Origin: Mesostigma viride
Taxonomy: Eukaryota > Streptophyta > Mesostigmatophyceae > Mesostigmatales > Mesostigmataceae
Reading direction: 5' to 3'
DNA length: 35,155 bases
Assembly (NCBI GenBank): GCA_009746045.1
Contig: RPFO01001518.1
Coordinates: 1-35,155, forward strand
The notes beneath the pieces were generated by a model, which saw only the letters and a program-made list of their open reading frames with translations, was not told where the DNA came from and ran no database searches. Of this stretch, positions 18,827-27,551 are shown piece by piece. A program made the position numbers and the translations under genes. The stretch's first letter is position 1. Every line of letters begins with the position of its first letter.

Positions 18827-19748
18827 AGCTGGTGCCTGGTTATAGGGCATTGGAGAGCAGATTGTGTGGTAGTGTCAGCATTGTGACTGGCATAATACCT
18901 GTATTTTAGTCTGTACTAAGGCTCATGGACCATGGTACACTCACTCTGATTTTAATCAGGATACAGCCAGGTTTTGGCTGGGGTTCATGCTGTTGACTAC
19001 ACAAGGTTGACAGGTCCATTACAGACCATGTATTCTATTTTAAAAGAAATGTATATTTGTACATACTTCTCACAATGGTCTGGGAACCTTTATTCTGGGG
19101 TTTATAGGGCGGGGTTCGATTCCCTGGTATTATGTTTCTACAAGCTGGCCTGTTCAGGTGTTTGCCTGTTCAGACTTCCCTAGTTCCCCAGGGCAGGATT
19201 TAATTGTTGCCTATGTGTTTCATTTTGTCATTTGTTTGCTGTGGCAGTTTACCATCTGGCAAGTAGACGGGCGCCGTAAGACGGGCGCCAATAGACCCCT
19301 GTTGAGAGAATGACAGGCAAACTATTGTAATACGCCTTACTTTGTCAAGTGGTATTTAATTGTCATGGATTTATTGTACTTATATTGAATATGTACTGGG
19401 TTTTATGGGATTAGTATCTGGGATTAATGTAACTCACCGCCAGAAGGTCATTGTACTGGAGGCTCTACCGAGGTGATGGGATTAATTCCTGGAGAAGACC
19501 TCATAGAATTAACCTGTATGTATTTAATTTTGTGTTTCTAATATCTGGTGGTACTCTGTAATGCCACTTCCATAGGTTTTTCTCCATTTCTCATGGAATG
19601 GTTTTCCCTGTGGCAGATCTGTTTCTTTTCCAGTTCCTTAAAAGAAAGGGCTGGGGGAATGGCATTGGCCACATCTGTTCAAGCTTCAAGCTGGAGTGAA
19701 GGACATTTCAAGCTACTTCAAGGGTCCCTGGCAGGGGATGTGATCCCT
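18827..19748 (+). other. 3' untranslated region of element B
   Basis: About 0.9 kb lies between the pol stop and the polypurine tract. It contains the T-arm-like hairpin at 19110-19126 and a GGGCGCC pair near 19269 and 19282. No protein-like ORF is seen. Confidence 0.7.
19110..19126 (+). other. T-arm-like hairpin in the 3' UTR of B
   Basis: CGGGG, TTCGATT and CCCTG are identical to the A hairpin although the surrounding sequence differs. Upstream, CTC/GGG arms around a loop with TGGT (about 19070-19084) could be a D-arm, and ATAC/GTAT could pair around the whole. A degenerate tRNA-like fold is therefore possible here but is not clear in A, C or D. Confidence 0.75.
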
Positions 19749-19767
19749 AAAGAAAAGAAGGGATTGG
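19749..19767 (+). other. Polypurine tract of element B
   Basis: AAAGAAAAGAAGGGATTGG directly precedes the 3' LTR and nearly matches that of A. Confidence 0.85.
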
Positions 19768-20382
19768 AGTTAACGTAAAGGATTTACGTTAGATGGATAG
19801 AGATTGTTACGCTCTTTCCAACGGCACCTTGAACGCCTCATTTGGTTAAGGAACGTAAAAGTTATGACGTTTCCTAGGCTGTGCCGACAGTACCCGGCGC
19901 GCCACTGTGGGCGCGTACGGACACAGGATGTACAAGTGTCACTTTGATAGTCCGCAGGACGTTGACAGGACTTGTACAGGACTTGATGGTCAATTGATAG
20001 GTAGGCGTGCTGTAGCGCGCCAGGACCTATGAGACAATTGATGCTGAGTAGTGTACGGATAGGTCCACAGGACTAGCCGTATGGACAATTGATAGATCTG
20101 CGCGCCAAAGGCGTGCCAGAGTCTGTGTAATCAATTGATTGACAGTTCAGCTGTGACAGTGCAGCTGAATACTTGGACGCGTCCCTAGCAAGCTATATGT
20201 GTGACTTGGTAGCTCTAGGACGCTAGCTCTTGCGTGCACGTTCTCTTGGCACTGCGACCCTGTCGCCTGTGCTGCGTGCAGTCTTGGAAGTGACGTGACT
20301 TACGTCTGTGTTTCCATTATTCTAATAAAGGCAACATTCCTGCAAGAGCCATGGCGATCTTCGGCATTTCTCTCTCACAACT
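19768..20382 (+). repeat. 3' LTR of element B
   Basis: This 615-bp partner of 10641-11258 begins AGTTAACG and ends CACAACT. AATAAA at 20324-20329 is the likely polyadenylation signal of the element's RNA. Confidence 0.95.
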
Positions 20383-20387
20383 GATAT
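20383..20387. repeat. Target-site duplication of element B, right copy (GATAT)
   Basis: This is an exact repeat of 10636-10640. Across one copy the gag frame of G stays open. Confidence 0.9.
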
Positions 20388-21389
20388 GCATGGGAGGCCA
20401 AGGATTCACACTGAATGAGGGTTGCAAGCTCAGAGGTAATGCAGGTGGTAAGATAATGAGGGACCAACACTGCATCAGGGAGACGCCATCTATTATGATT
20501 TTGCCACGACTCTGTGTTTTGAGTCAGCAGCATAATAAAGGTGAAAAACTGTTGAGGGGTAGACTTAACATCTAGTTTAGGAAGGTTAGCAAAGAGGGGA
20601 AGAGCAGGGGGCTTAGGAGGATGGGAAGGATCAGATCTACCCATAGGGCCACTGTCGTCCATGCACTGCTACATACGATGGATAGAAGGAAGGGAGAGGA
20701 TTGGTTTTGGGTAAAGGTCTAGCCGGGGCCACCGTTTCAGGTTGGTGCCCATAGGAAAAGGGGACAGTATAGGGTTCACGGAGGGAGGAATAGTAGGCAA
20801 AATGATCATAATTTCTGTCATCCAGGGGCATGGTGCTAAAATCACTATAACTTCTAGCTCTGCTACACGGAAAGGAACCTGGGCAGCCTCATAGGCCGTG
20901 TCAGGGTAGGACCAAGAAGCAGGAGGATAAAAGGGAACTGCACTAGGGCGACCAGAAGGGCCTACAGGGGCAGGGTTGCGACCCATGTTATAAGCAGGGA
21001 TGGAAGGACCAGGATGAGATTGAGGCCTAGAAACATTCTCAGGAAGTGAGGACCTAGTTGAGGGTTGAGCCAACCAAGTTTGCAGGAGGAGCAGGGGCCT
21101 GGTTCAAGGTAAAAGAAGGGTCTTCACTAAATCTGACACGCATACGTTGTTCAAAGGTTTGAGGGGTAACAGAGGAACGACGACGACCACTAGTGGTAGG
21201 GGAAGGAGGTGAGGTACGTAGGATACCTTGAGGAGTGAGGTGGTGTACCGTTTCCAAGGAGTCCCGTCTATTGCCACTAGTATTGTTGTTATTATTATTA
21301 GTATTATTAGTGTTATTAGTATTATTAGTGGTAGGTATAGGTGACATCTCTCCACCCACTGGATCCATGTTCACTATGAGGAAAAACAA
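20388..21389 (-). pseudogene. gag: N-terminal part of gypsy Gag of G
   Basis: The start is probably at 21368 (MDPVGGEMSP); the frame is open from 21389. An Asn/Thr repeat (NNTNNTNN) and a Ser/Pro/Arg-rich low-complexity region follow, then one or more frame changes near 21060 and 20660. The start of the structured Gag core (LPKLDVKSTPQQFFTFIMLL, PHYLTTCITSELATLIQ) is in the last piece. It continues at 10635 after element B. The repeat is encoded by an ATT/GTT-type microsatellite around 21282-21330. Confidence 0.7.
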
Positions 21390-21669
21390 TTTAAGGTTTC
21401 AATAAGAAAATTTACAGCAACCTAATTTAAAGCAAGGAAAATAAAAAGGAAAAACCTTTAATATCCTAAGAAAAGGAAAACAAGTGAAATCAATCCTTTT
21501 TAACAACAGTAATAGAGAGAGAACCAAATTCCAGGATGAGAGGAGTGTCAACACTAGACGAAGAGGATACAGCACGTCGAGGGGGAGACGAAGGAGGAGT
21601 AGCAAACACTAGAGATTCCACAGGAGGACGAACGTGAGGAGTAGGGCGCACATGTAGACCTATAGATCT

Positions 21670-21683
21670 GCATGATTCACTAT
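21670..21683. repeat. Target-site duplication of retroposon copy 1, left
   Basis: GCATGATTCACTAT is repeated exactly at 22518-22531. A 14-bp duplication is typical of LINE-type target-primed insertion. Confidence 0.85.
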
Positions 21684-22517
21684 TAATTAATAAATTAAAC
21701 TCGTGCTCCCATTGGGGAGTCACGGAGCACCGAAGTGCTTTTAATCCCTGTGTGTGCACTACAGGAGAAAGGGCAGAGACCCCCAGTCTCCTTCATGCCA
21801 AAGGCATGCCACAGCTGCAATCGGGCGCGGCTAGCTAAAAGGACAGGCTAACGATCCGGCAAACTGTGGGTGCAATAAGACCCATGTGAGCATATCATAG
21901 CAAGGAGCGTGGGCAAGTAATCTGAACATAGCCAGGGCGTAGCATGGCTGTACTAGGACTAGGCTAAGGCTATGGCTGGTTGTGTACCGTGCGTTGGCGG
22001 CACGTGACTAGGTGTGTTGGCACAGCTAGGCAACATTCTAGGCATGGCTGCCTTAGCGGCAGTGACGCCAATGGTTACAAGCTAGGGCTATTGCTATTCT
22101 AGCCCGCTGGGGGCGTCCACATCTTGTGGTTGATCATCAGGTCCCCGCCCCTCCAGTACACCTTGGGCTTCTGGGGGTCCTGCTTATGGCGGAGGTATTC
22201 CGGCCACAGGTCGCGTCGCTGCTGTTGCTGAGCGGGGGTGAGGTCGTCATCCAGAGTCCAGGTGAGGTCGTGCAACCGCTTGCGACGAGAGAGGAACCGC
22301 TGCTTATCCTCGATCAGGGGAGGAGAAGGTGAGTAGAACTGGTGGGGGAGCCGCCTTGTCCCGTGAGTGGGGAAGGCGGTGGCACCCACGCAGTTCTACC
22401 TCACCTACCAGGCCCATGAGGGTAAGAAGCTGGTTCTTGAGCTCGTCAGCAAGAGAGGTTGACGTCTCACCTGGCTTCTGGGGGAAGCGACGTAGCACCA
22501 CTCGGCACTCGCGGCGA
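21684..22517 (-). mobile_element. LINE-ORF1-derived retroposon, copy 1
   Basis: On the minus strand this 834-bp insert starts inside an ORF1-like coding region, runs through its stop (22099) and a roughly 400-bp 3' UTR, and ends in an A/T-rich tail (GTTTAATTTATTAATTA) beside the target duplication. No reverse transcriptase lies between ORF1 and the 3' end. The insert interrupts the first ORF of G. A second copy (25299-26131) shares the same 3' structure. Confidence 0.75.
22099..22517 (-). pseudogene. L1 ORF1-like C-terminal coding region
   Basis: The minus strand reads VVLRRFPQKPGET, GCHRLPHSRDK, PPPVLLTF, then after a frame change KQRFLSRRKRLHDL, DDDLTPAQQQQRRDLWPEYLRH and VYWRGGDLMIN, ending at a TAG. 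The order (R-FP-x-x-x-GE; HRL; RPxxL.TF; K..L..R..L; DLT..Q...R..LWPE) matches the C-terminal half of LINE-1 ORF1 proteins. These bind RNA as trimers. The N-terminal coiled coil is missing through 5' truncation. The frame change near 22320 makes this copy inactive. Confidence 0.6.
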
Positions 22518-22739
22518 GCATGATTCACTATGGGCTATAAGGAAATGCTGAGCTTCTTCAAAGGTAATAAATTTCTTATACCTAATGACGTTGTATGAAC
22601 GGTTTTGCACTATCTTCCTAGCATCAGACCAAGAAAGGAAAATTGAGGACCACTGAGGCGTGATTACTACGTTATATTTAGCTAAACTATTCTCGCTGGA
22701 AGAATGGGAAGGAGCAGTAAACGAACGCCGTTGATTCAT

Positions 22740-22895
22740 GAGAACTCACCTGGTAGGTCTTGTGACGTCAAGCTACACTAGGAGACACTAGGAGAATGAA
22801 CACTAGGAGAATGAGGAGCAGCCATGGCTGATCTAGGGTGTCTGAAACCGAACCATATTGACGACGCACGCAGGTACGAGGATTCCAGCGCCAGG
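22740..22895 (-). other. Leader of G with candidate primer-binding site
   Basis: This lies between the 5' LTR and the first ATG. Reading the minus strand from the LTR end, TGGCGCTGGAAT (22882-22893) begins two bases after the terminal ACCA. A TGG start and this position suit a tRNA-3'-end primer site. The same region in G2 reads GGTGCTGGATTCC. A short ACTAGGAGA repeat lies at about 22778-22815. Confidence 0.4.
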
Positions 22896-23874
22896 TGGTC
22901 GTAAGTATCCGGTTCAAGAGCTCTGCGTCAGGCAAAGGGCGTCTAAATACAAAACAGGCAAGGTACAGAAAAGGCGTAATCTACCAGACGCTACTCGTCT
23001 CACTGCCGTGGGATCAAAAGTCGAACCTAACTATGGCCGAAAAACAGCAACATAAAGAAAACATCTGCGTCAAAGGAGGAGCAGGAACTATCTATCGAGG
23101 GTTTTCCGCTGTGAGCAGGTCTAATTACTATCCAGGCGTGTCCCGGATCGGGCATCACTACTCTGCTAGCTTGCCGGCGACCCGCCCATTACCTGGCAAG
23201 GATGTGTCGTCTTCGTATTCCCGGTCGCGGAAGGTTAGGGGTGTGAATGGATTCTGCTGCAAGGGATGGTCGTCACGTTCACTACCTGAACTACCTCCGA
23301 GTCCAATGTTGCGGCTCTGTTCTCTACTAGCTACCTCCTCTACCTAACCCACGTCTAATGCTACCTAATTTAGTGAGGCCGCCTCTACTTAAACCCTGTG
23401 CGAAAGACGAGCGTGACAAACTGGATCTCAATGCATTAACATAAGTACGACTGTAATATGCCATAGGCCATTCAACCAAAACCCGTTTACTCCAGGATAA
23501 CGTAGGAAACACTACTACACTGCCATGACCCTAGCTATATGTGTCAATTCATAACACACGCCGAGTGCATGCCTACCCGAGGGGTAGGTTGTGCATAAAT
23601 GATCACCAACGGTCCAGCATGCTCGGGCCGACATGGCCCTCGCCTACAGATGCATAGAAGCACACTGGTCCACTACATTCTACACGAAGGATAAGGACCA
23701 CTATACTAAAGTACGCGGCGCGGCGCCAAATGCAACCATAACACCGGGGCACCGGGACACACAATCAACATTGTCCACCGGTACAATTAAGCTACACGTA
23801 AAACTATAAGAATGACTGAGGCGAAGAACCTAATTTACGTCCGTAACTGTGACAGATTGTTATGCGACGTGACA
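22896..23874 (-). repeat. Probable 5' LTR of gypsy element G
   Basis: This 979-bp block begins TGTCACGTCGCATA on the minus strand and ends ...ACCA. It is similar over most of its length to 24237-25278. It precedes the leader and first ORF. The matching 3' LTR is outside the window, so the exact ends are inferred from the TG...CA termini and from where G2's ORF breaks off. Confidence 0.5.
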
Positions 23875-24117
23875 GTCGGTTTGACTATACCAAAGACAGA
23901 AATGTTGTGCTTCTTCAAAGAGGTGAAACTTCTTATATCTAAGCACGTCGGGAACAGAGGAATTATTAATCACAGCACGGGCATCAGCCCAAGAAATGAA
24001 GGACAATGCATGACCAAGAGGAAGTGATGACAGCATTGTATTTTGCACGGCTATTATCACTATAGAGGAATTGGAACGAGGACGGTTGGAAAAACGATGT
24101 CGCCCAGTACCCTGCAT
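23875..24117 (-). pseudogene. Viroplasmin-like ORF fragment of older gypsy element G2
   Basis: The minus strand encodes SWADARAVINN, then DVLRYKKFHLFEEAQHF, clearly homologous to the first ORF of G (SWSDARKIVQN, VIRYKKFITFEEAQHF). The frame stops abruptly at 23875, where the LTR of G begins. This suggests G inserted here; the remainder of G2 would lie beyond the left edge of the window. Confidence 0.6.
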
Positions 24118-24236
24118 GATAACGCACCTGGTCGACGTGAAACTGAGGAACTAGACATTACAGGAGGTGTCGAATCGGGTGTCGTTGCCGGATCTGAAAG
24201 CACACCGACCACGCGGACGAGGAATCCAGCACCTGT

Positions 24237-25278
24237 TGGTATGTGAGCAGCCAGCTCAGGGTTCGGCACAAGAAATCATCTAAGAAAACGCAGCAGCATG
24301 CACGGAAAAGAGGTTTAGTCTAAAGAGACGCTAATTAATCGTCTCCCTAACCAGCTCGATTGAACCGTCTCAACAACTATCTAAGGTCAAACAGCACTCT
24401 TATAAGGAAATGCATACACAGGAGGAAAAAGAAGCTAGCTACGTGATGGTTTCATCCGCTACAAGCAGGTCTAACTTCTAGCCAAGGCGTGTCGCGAATC
24501 GGGCAGCACTACCCAGCTAGCTTGCAGGCGACCCGCCCAGCCAGGCTTACCTGTCAAGGGGTTGTCTGCTTCTGACAGTACCCTGACCGCGGAAGGTCTC
24601 TGGCATATAATAAGGTGACTGTTGCAAGGGAACTTCGTCGTGTCCTGGCACCTAAACTACCTCCGACACCCAATTGTTACGCCTCGGACTACCTCTATCA
24701 CGACCTACCCAAGAGCCTCGCCTGACTTTATCCAAACTAGTGAGGGTGCCTAGTGATGAGGATCCTTATTGTGGATAAGACCTGGGATGCGACGATTCAG
24801 TTCTCAATGCATTCTTGTACATTCGATTACAGTAAGCCATACACCGATTCAATTCAGGGTACTACGAAGGAAACACTAATACGCCATGACCCAAGCTCAT
24901 CTGTATTATTACGAATTCATAACACACGCCGAGTGCAATTCACGAAGGACAGCAGCTGCATAAGTGACCGGTCGCCGACATGCGTGTATGCTCGGGCCGA
25001 CATCGACCCTCGCCTCAGCAGTGCAGGACCAACGCATGTCCACAAGGCTATTAAACACGGAGGATAAAAGGACCACTACTAAAGTACGCTGAGCGCGGCG
25101 CAACTGCACCGAACCACCATACTGTACAATTGCCACGTCACAAGGCCCGGAACCAACCGGCCAAAAGGTCCTAACTACTTGTAAGCCTAGGAAAGTCAAC
25201 GGACTGTTTCGGAATGGCTGAGGCAACAAAAGACCTAATTTACGTCCGTAACAACAACAAAAGATACGCGACGTAACA
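24237..25278 (-). repeat. Diverged LTR of older gypsy element G2
   Basis: About 1040 bp are alignable by eye with the G LTR, including TGTTACGTCGCGTA at its start, GGACGTAAATTAGG, ATTCATAACACACGCCGAGTGCA and GCGACCCGCCCA. Many substitutions and small indels separate the two. No coding region is seen; the frame at 24753-25067 is not protein-like. Confidence 0.5.
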
Positions 25279-25287
25279 ACCATGGCC

Positions 25288-25298
25288 CAAATTGCTAT
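25288..25298. repeat. Target-site duplication of retroposon copy 2, left
   Basis: CAAATTGCTAT matches CAAATTCCTAT at 26132-26142 with one difference. Confidence 0.65.
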
Positions 25299-26131
25299 TA
25301 ATTAATTAATACACGTGCTCCCATTGGGGAGTCACGGAGCATGCACCGAAGTGCTTTTAATCCCTGTGTGTGCACAACAGGAGAAAGGGCAGAGACCCCC
25401 AGTCTCTTTCATGCCAAAGGCATGCCACAGCTGCATTCGGGCGCGCTAGCTAAAAGGACACGCTACCGATCCGGCAAACTGTGGGTGCAATAAGATCCAT
25501 GTGAGCGTGGCATAACAAGTAGCGTGGGCAAGTAATCTGAACATAGCCAGGGCGTAGCATGGCTGTACTAGGACTAGGATAAGGCTATGGCTGGTTGTGT
25601 ACCGTGCGTTGGCGGCACGTGACTAGGTATGTTGGCACAGCTAGGCAAACATTCTAACTACACTGTAAGCATGGCTAACTACACTGTAAGCATGCATGGC
25701 TGCCTTAGCGGCAGTGACTCCAATGGATACAAGCTAGGGCTATTGCTACTAGCCCGCTGGGGGCGTCCACATCTTGTGGTTGATCATCAGGTCCCCGCCC
25801 CTCCAGTACACCTTGGGCTTCTGCATGGGGGTCCTGCTTATGGCGGAGGTATTCTGGCCACAGGTCGCGTCGCTGCTGTTGCTGAGCTAGCAGGGGTCAG
25901 GTCATCATCCAGAGTCCAGGTGAGGTCGTGCAACCTCTTGCGACGAGAGAGGAACCGCTGCTTATCCTCAGGGGAGGGGAAGGTGAGCAGGACTGGTGGG
26001 GGAGCCGCCTTGTCCCGTGAGTGGGGATTCAAGGCGGTGGCACCCACGCAGTTCTACCTCACCTACCAGGCCCATATGATCGAGGGTAAGAAGCTGGTTC
26101 TTGAGCTCGTCAGCAAGGGAGGTTGACGTCT
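25299..26131 (-). mobile_element. LINE-ORF1-derived retroposon, copy 2
   Basis: This 833-bp second copy of the insert at 21684-22517 has the same 3' UTR and a TTAATTAATTAAT-type tail. Its 5' end is about 60 bp shorter on the coding side. It differs from copy 1 by several 3-5-bp indels and a tandem 17-bp insertion (ACTACACTGTAAGCATG, about 25658-25695), so the ORF1-like frame is broken in several places. Confidence 0.75.
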
Positions 26132-26138
26132 CAAATTC

Positions 26139-26217
26139 CTATGAATGCCATACGCGGTCACACGCGGAGCCCCCACAGACTTGGGGGTGGTCTCCTTCAT
26201 CACTACTTGCCATCTAT
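26139..26217 (+). repeat. Perfect 79-bp inverted repeat, left arm
   Basis: This is the exact reverse complement of 26840-26918. The right arm's homology continues weakly past its end (ATAGCGATTCGAGCCACGG). That continuation matches 25281-25298, on the far side of the retroposon, so retroposon copy 2 inserted into the outer part of this arm. Confidence 0.9.
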
Positions 26218-26270
26218 TATCCTATCCAGAGTAGGTGGCAGTTTACATTCCCCACTTCCTGACTGCGAGG

Positions 26271-26815
26271 ACGACATGACGACACGGATCGGCATGGCGT
26301 GGGCGCACCTCCATGACCACCGCCGCTGCATGGTGGAGCAACCCCGCCCTCCCCTGGATCGTCAAGTGTGACCTCTTCAAGGGCGTCATTCTGACGATCC
26401 TGACCTAGCTACGGCGCCGAGACCTGGACACTGACGCAGGAGCTGGAGCAACGGCGTTCGACGGCAACATCACCAAGATGCTGCGCAAGGCCCTTAACAT
26501 CCAGGCCCTTTGGTTTGCACATTAGTAATGAGGATTTGTACGCTGATTTGCCCTATGTTTCCCACATTATTAGGCACAGGCGCCTCAGTGGGCCTAGCCG
26601 GGCACCTGGCCAGCACAGATCAGGTAGACACATCAGATAGACTAGCTGGCACCAACTGCCCGCCCAGCCTGGGCGATATGTCCTCACCTGGCGTGCCCCA
26701 GGCCGCGCGCGGCAGGGCCGCCACCCGTGGACTTTTCGTGATAGACTCGGCATGGACATGTGCTACACTAGCCGTGACGGGCTCACGCCCGGGCAGCCTC
26801 CTGGTTTGTCTGTAA
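26271..26815 (+). pseudogene. LINE reverse-transcriptase C-terminal relic
   Basis: In shifting plus-strand frames it reads TTRIGMAWAHLHDHRRCMV, KCDLFKGVILTILT, YGAETWTLTQELEQR, NITKMLRKALNIQALW and SNEDLYADLPYVSHIIRHRRL, with a Gly/Arg-rich end. This is the familiar C-terminal region after the RT domain in many LINE pol proteins (YG.ETW.L.., N..LY..LP.....I..RRL). Several frameshifts and stops make it dead. It fills the space between the two 79-bp arms. Confidence 0.7.
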
Positions 26816-26839
26816 TATGGAGGCAGATGGTACGCAAGG

Positions 26840-26918
26840 ATAGATGGCAAGTAGTGATGAAGGAGACCACCCCCAAGTCTGTGGGGGCTCCGCGTGTGAC
26901 CGCGTATGGCATTCATAG
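26840..26918 (-). repeat. Perfect 79-bp inverted repeat, right arm
   Basis: This is the exact reverse complement of 26139-26217. Perfect identity implies either a recent origin or gene conversion, in contrast to the decayed sequence between the arms. Confidence 0.9.
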
Positions 26919-27258
26919 CGATTCGAGCCACGGTGCCCCCACCCCTGTAACTAGGACCTAAATAGCTTACACCATCCATTCCATCCCATGTTCCCCTCCC
27001 ACTGAGGACTTATGCTCACGTGACGCAGTCACGTGTCTATTGATTAATTAATTAACTAATTAATTACATTCCCCACCTGCAGGAAGTAGCCAAGAGTGTA
27101 TTAAAGGTCATATGCCCCTTCTCAGGGCTATGTGCTACATATACTCCCAACGGAGTTATGTTAATTAATCTATCCTATATTTACTACATGAGACTGCCGA
27201 AACGACACTCGAAAGATTCCGTGACTGACGACTAGGGCCGACCCGGCCCCACTAGGAA
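26919..27258. other. Stretch without genes, A/T-rich TTAA repeat
   Basis: It contains a (TTAA)n-like run at about 27040-27066, resembling the tails of the retroposon copies, but no attached element body is recognised. Otherwise I see nothing. Confidence 0.5.
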
Positions 27259-27551
27259 CTCGGCTTTGAGAATGGGTGAGAAAAGGTGAGAAAAAGGGTG
27301 AGAAAGGGTGAGAAAAGTGAGAAAATAGGGTGAGAAAGGGGTGAGAATGGGTGAGAAAACACGTTTCTCACCCGGGTGAGATGCCCCCAAAAAGGTGAGA
27401 AAAGGAGAAAACGTGAGATAAATCTCAAAAAACAGGACGTGAGAAAAGTGAGAAAAACAGGAGGTGAGAAATGTGAGAAAAACAGGACGTGAGAAAAGTG
27501 AGAAAAACAGGACGTGAGAGACGTGCATGAGAAAAGTGAGAAAACACAGCG
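27259..27551. repeat. GTGAGAAA minisatellite
   Basis: Degenerate GGGTGAGAAA/GTGAGAAAA units fill about 290 bp. The right half has a higher-order unit (GTGAGAAAAGTGAGAAAAACAG plus a few bases) repeated about four times. A 16-base perfect palindrome, TCTCACCCGGGTGAGA, lies in the middle at about 27366-27381. The long minus frame through it (FLTFLTSCFSHFSH...) is a translation of the repeat, not a membrane protein. Confidence 0.85.

Larger units (their letters stand above)
10641..20382 (+). mobile_element. Copia-type LTR retrotransposon B, decayed, carrying transposon E
   Basis: This 9.7-kb plus-strand element (about 7.8 kb without E) has LTRs at 10641-11258 and 19768-20382. Its order is LTR, ORF1, splice-acceptor-like site, gag (split by E), pol (INT-PR-RT-RNase H), 3' UTR with a T-arm-like hairpin, polypurine tract, LTR. 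The LTRs differ by nine substitutions and one 3-bp indel by eye (about 98.5% identity), so it is older than A. Gag and pol carry several frameshifts. It inserted into gag of G. Confidence 0.95.
21490..22739 (-). pseudogene. First ORF of G with viroplasmin / RNase H1 N-terminal-like domain, split by a retroposon
   Basis: From the ATG at 22739 the frame encodes a short domain: ITPQWSSIFLSWSDARKIVQN, then VIRYKKFITFEEAQHFL. This is the pattern of the small nucleic-acid-binding domain found at the N-terminus of eukaryotic RNase H1 and in caulimovirus viroplasmin (W/S-W-x-D/E..., then YKKF.T.EEA). It breaks at 22518 because of the inserted retroposon and resumes at 21683 with a Pro/Ser-rich tail (TPPSSPPRR, SSSSSVD) ending near 21490. 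The total length without the insertion is about 135 residues. It lies between the LTR/leader and gag. The homologous stretch in G2 is at 23875-24117. Role unknown; RNA-DNA hybrid binding is the family-based guess. Confidence 0.6.
1..23874 (-). mobile_element. Ty3/gypsy LTR retrotransposon G, interrupted by three insertions
   Basis: This is an inferred composite. In minus-strand order it has a 5' LTR (22896-23874), a small first ORF with a viroplasmin-like domain, gag (21389-20388 continuing at 10635-9862), protease (9736-9434), a protease-RT linker (to 9024) and reverse transcriptase (989 to 1). The 3' half and 3' LTR lie beyond the left edge. Removing each insertion together with one copy of its target duplication rejoins the reading frame at the sites of A, B and the LINE-derived retroposon, which is strong evidence that these pieces are one element. 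Frameshifts and at least one nonsense codon show that G is dead. Confidence 0.8.

Noticed and set aside
19060-19135. Functional tRNA gene
   Set aside because: The T-arm is good, but the acceptor pairs over only about four bases and the anticodon stem-loop needs an eight-base loop. It is better described as a T-arm-like hairpin.
27259-27551. CRISPR array
   Set aside because: Units are degenerate and contiguous, with no unique spacers, in a eukaryotic transposon-rich setting.
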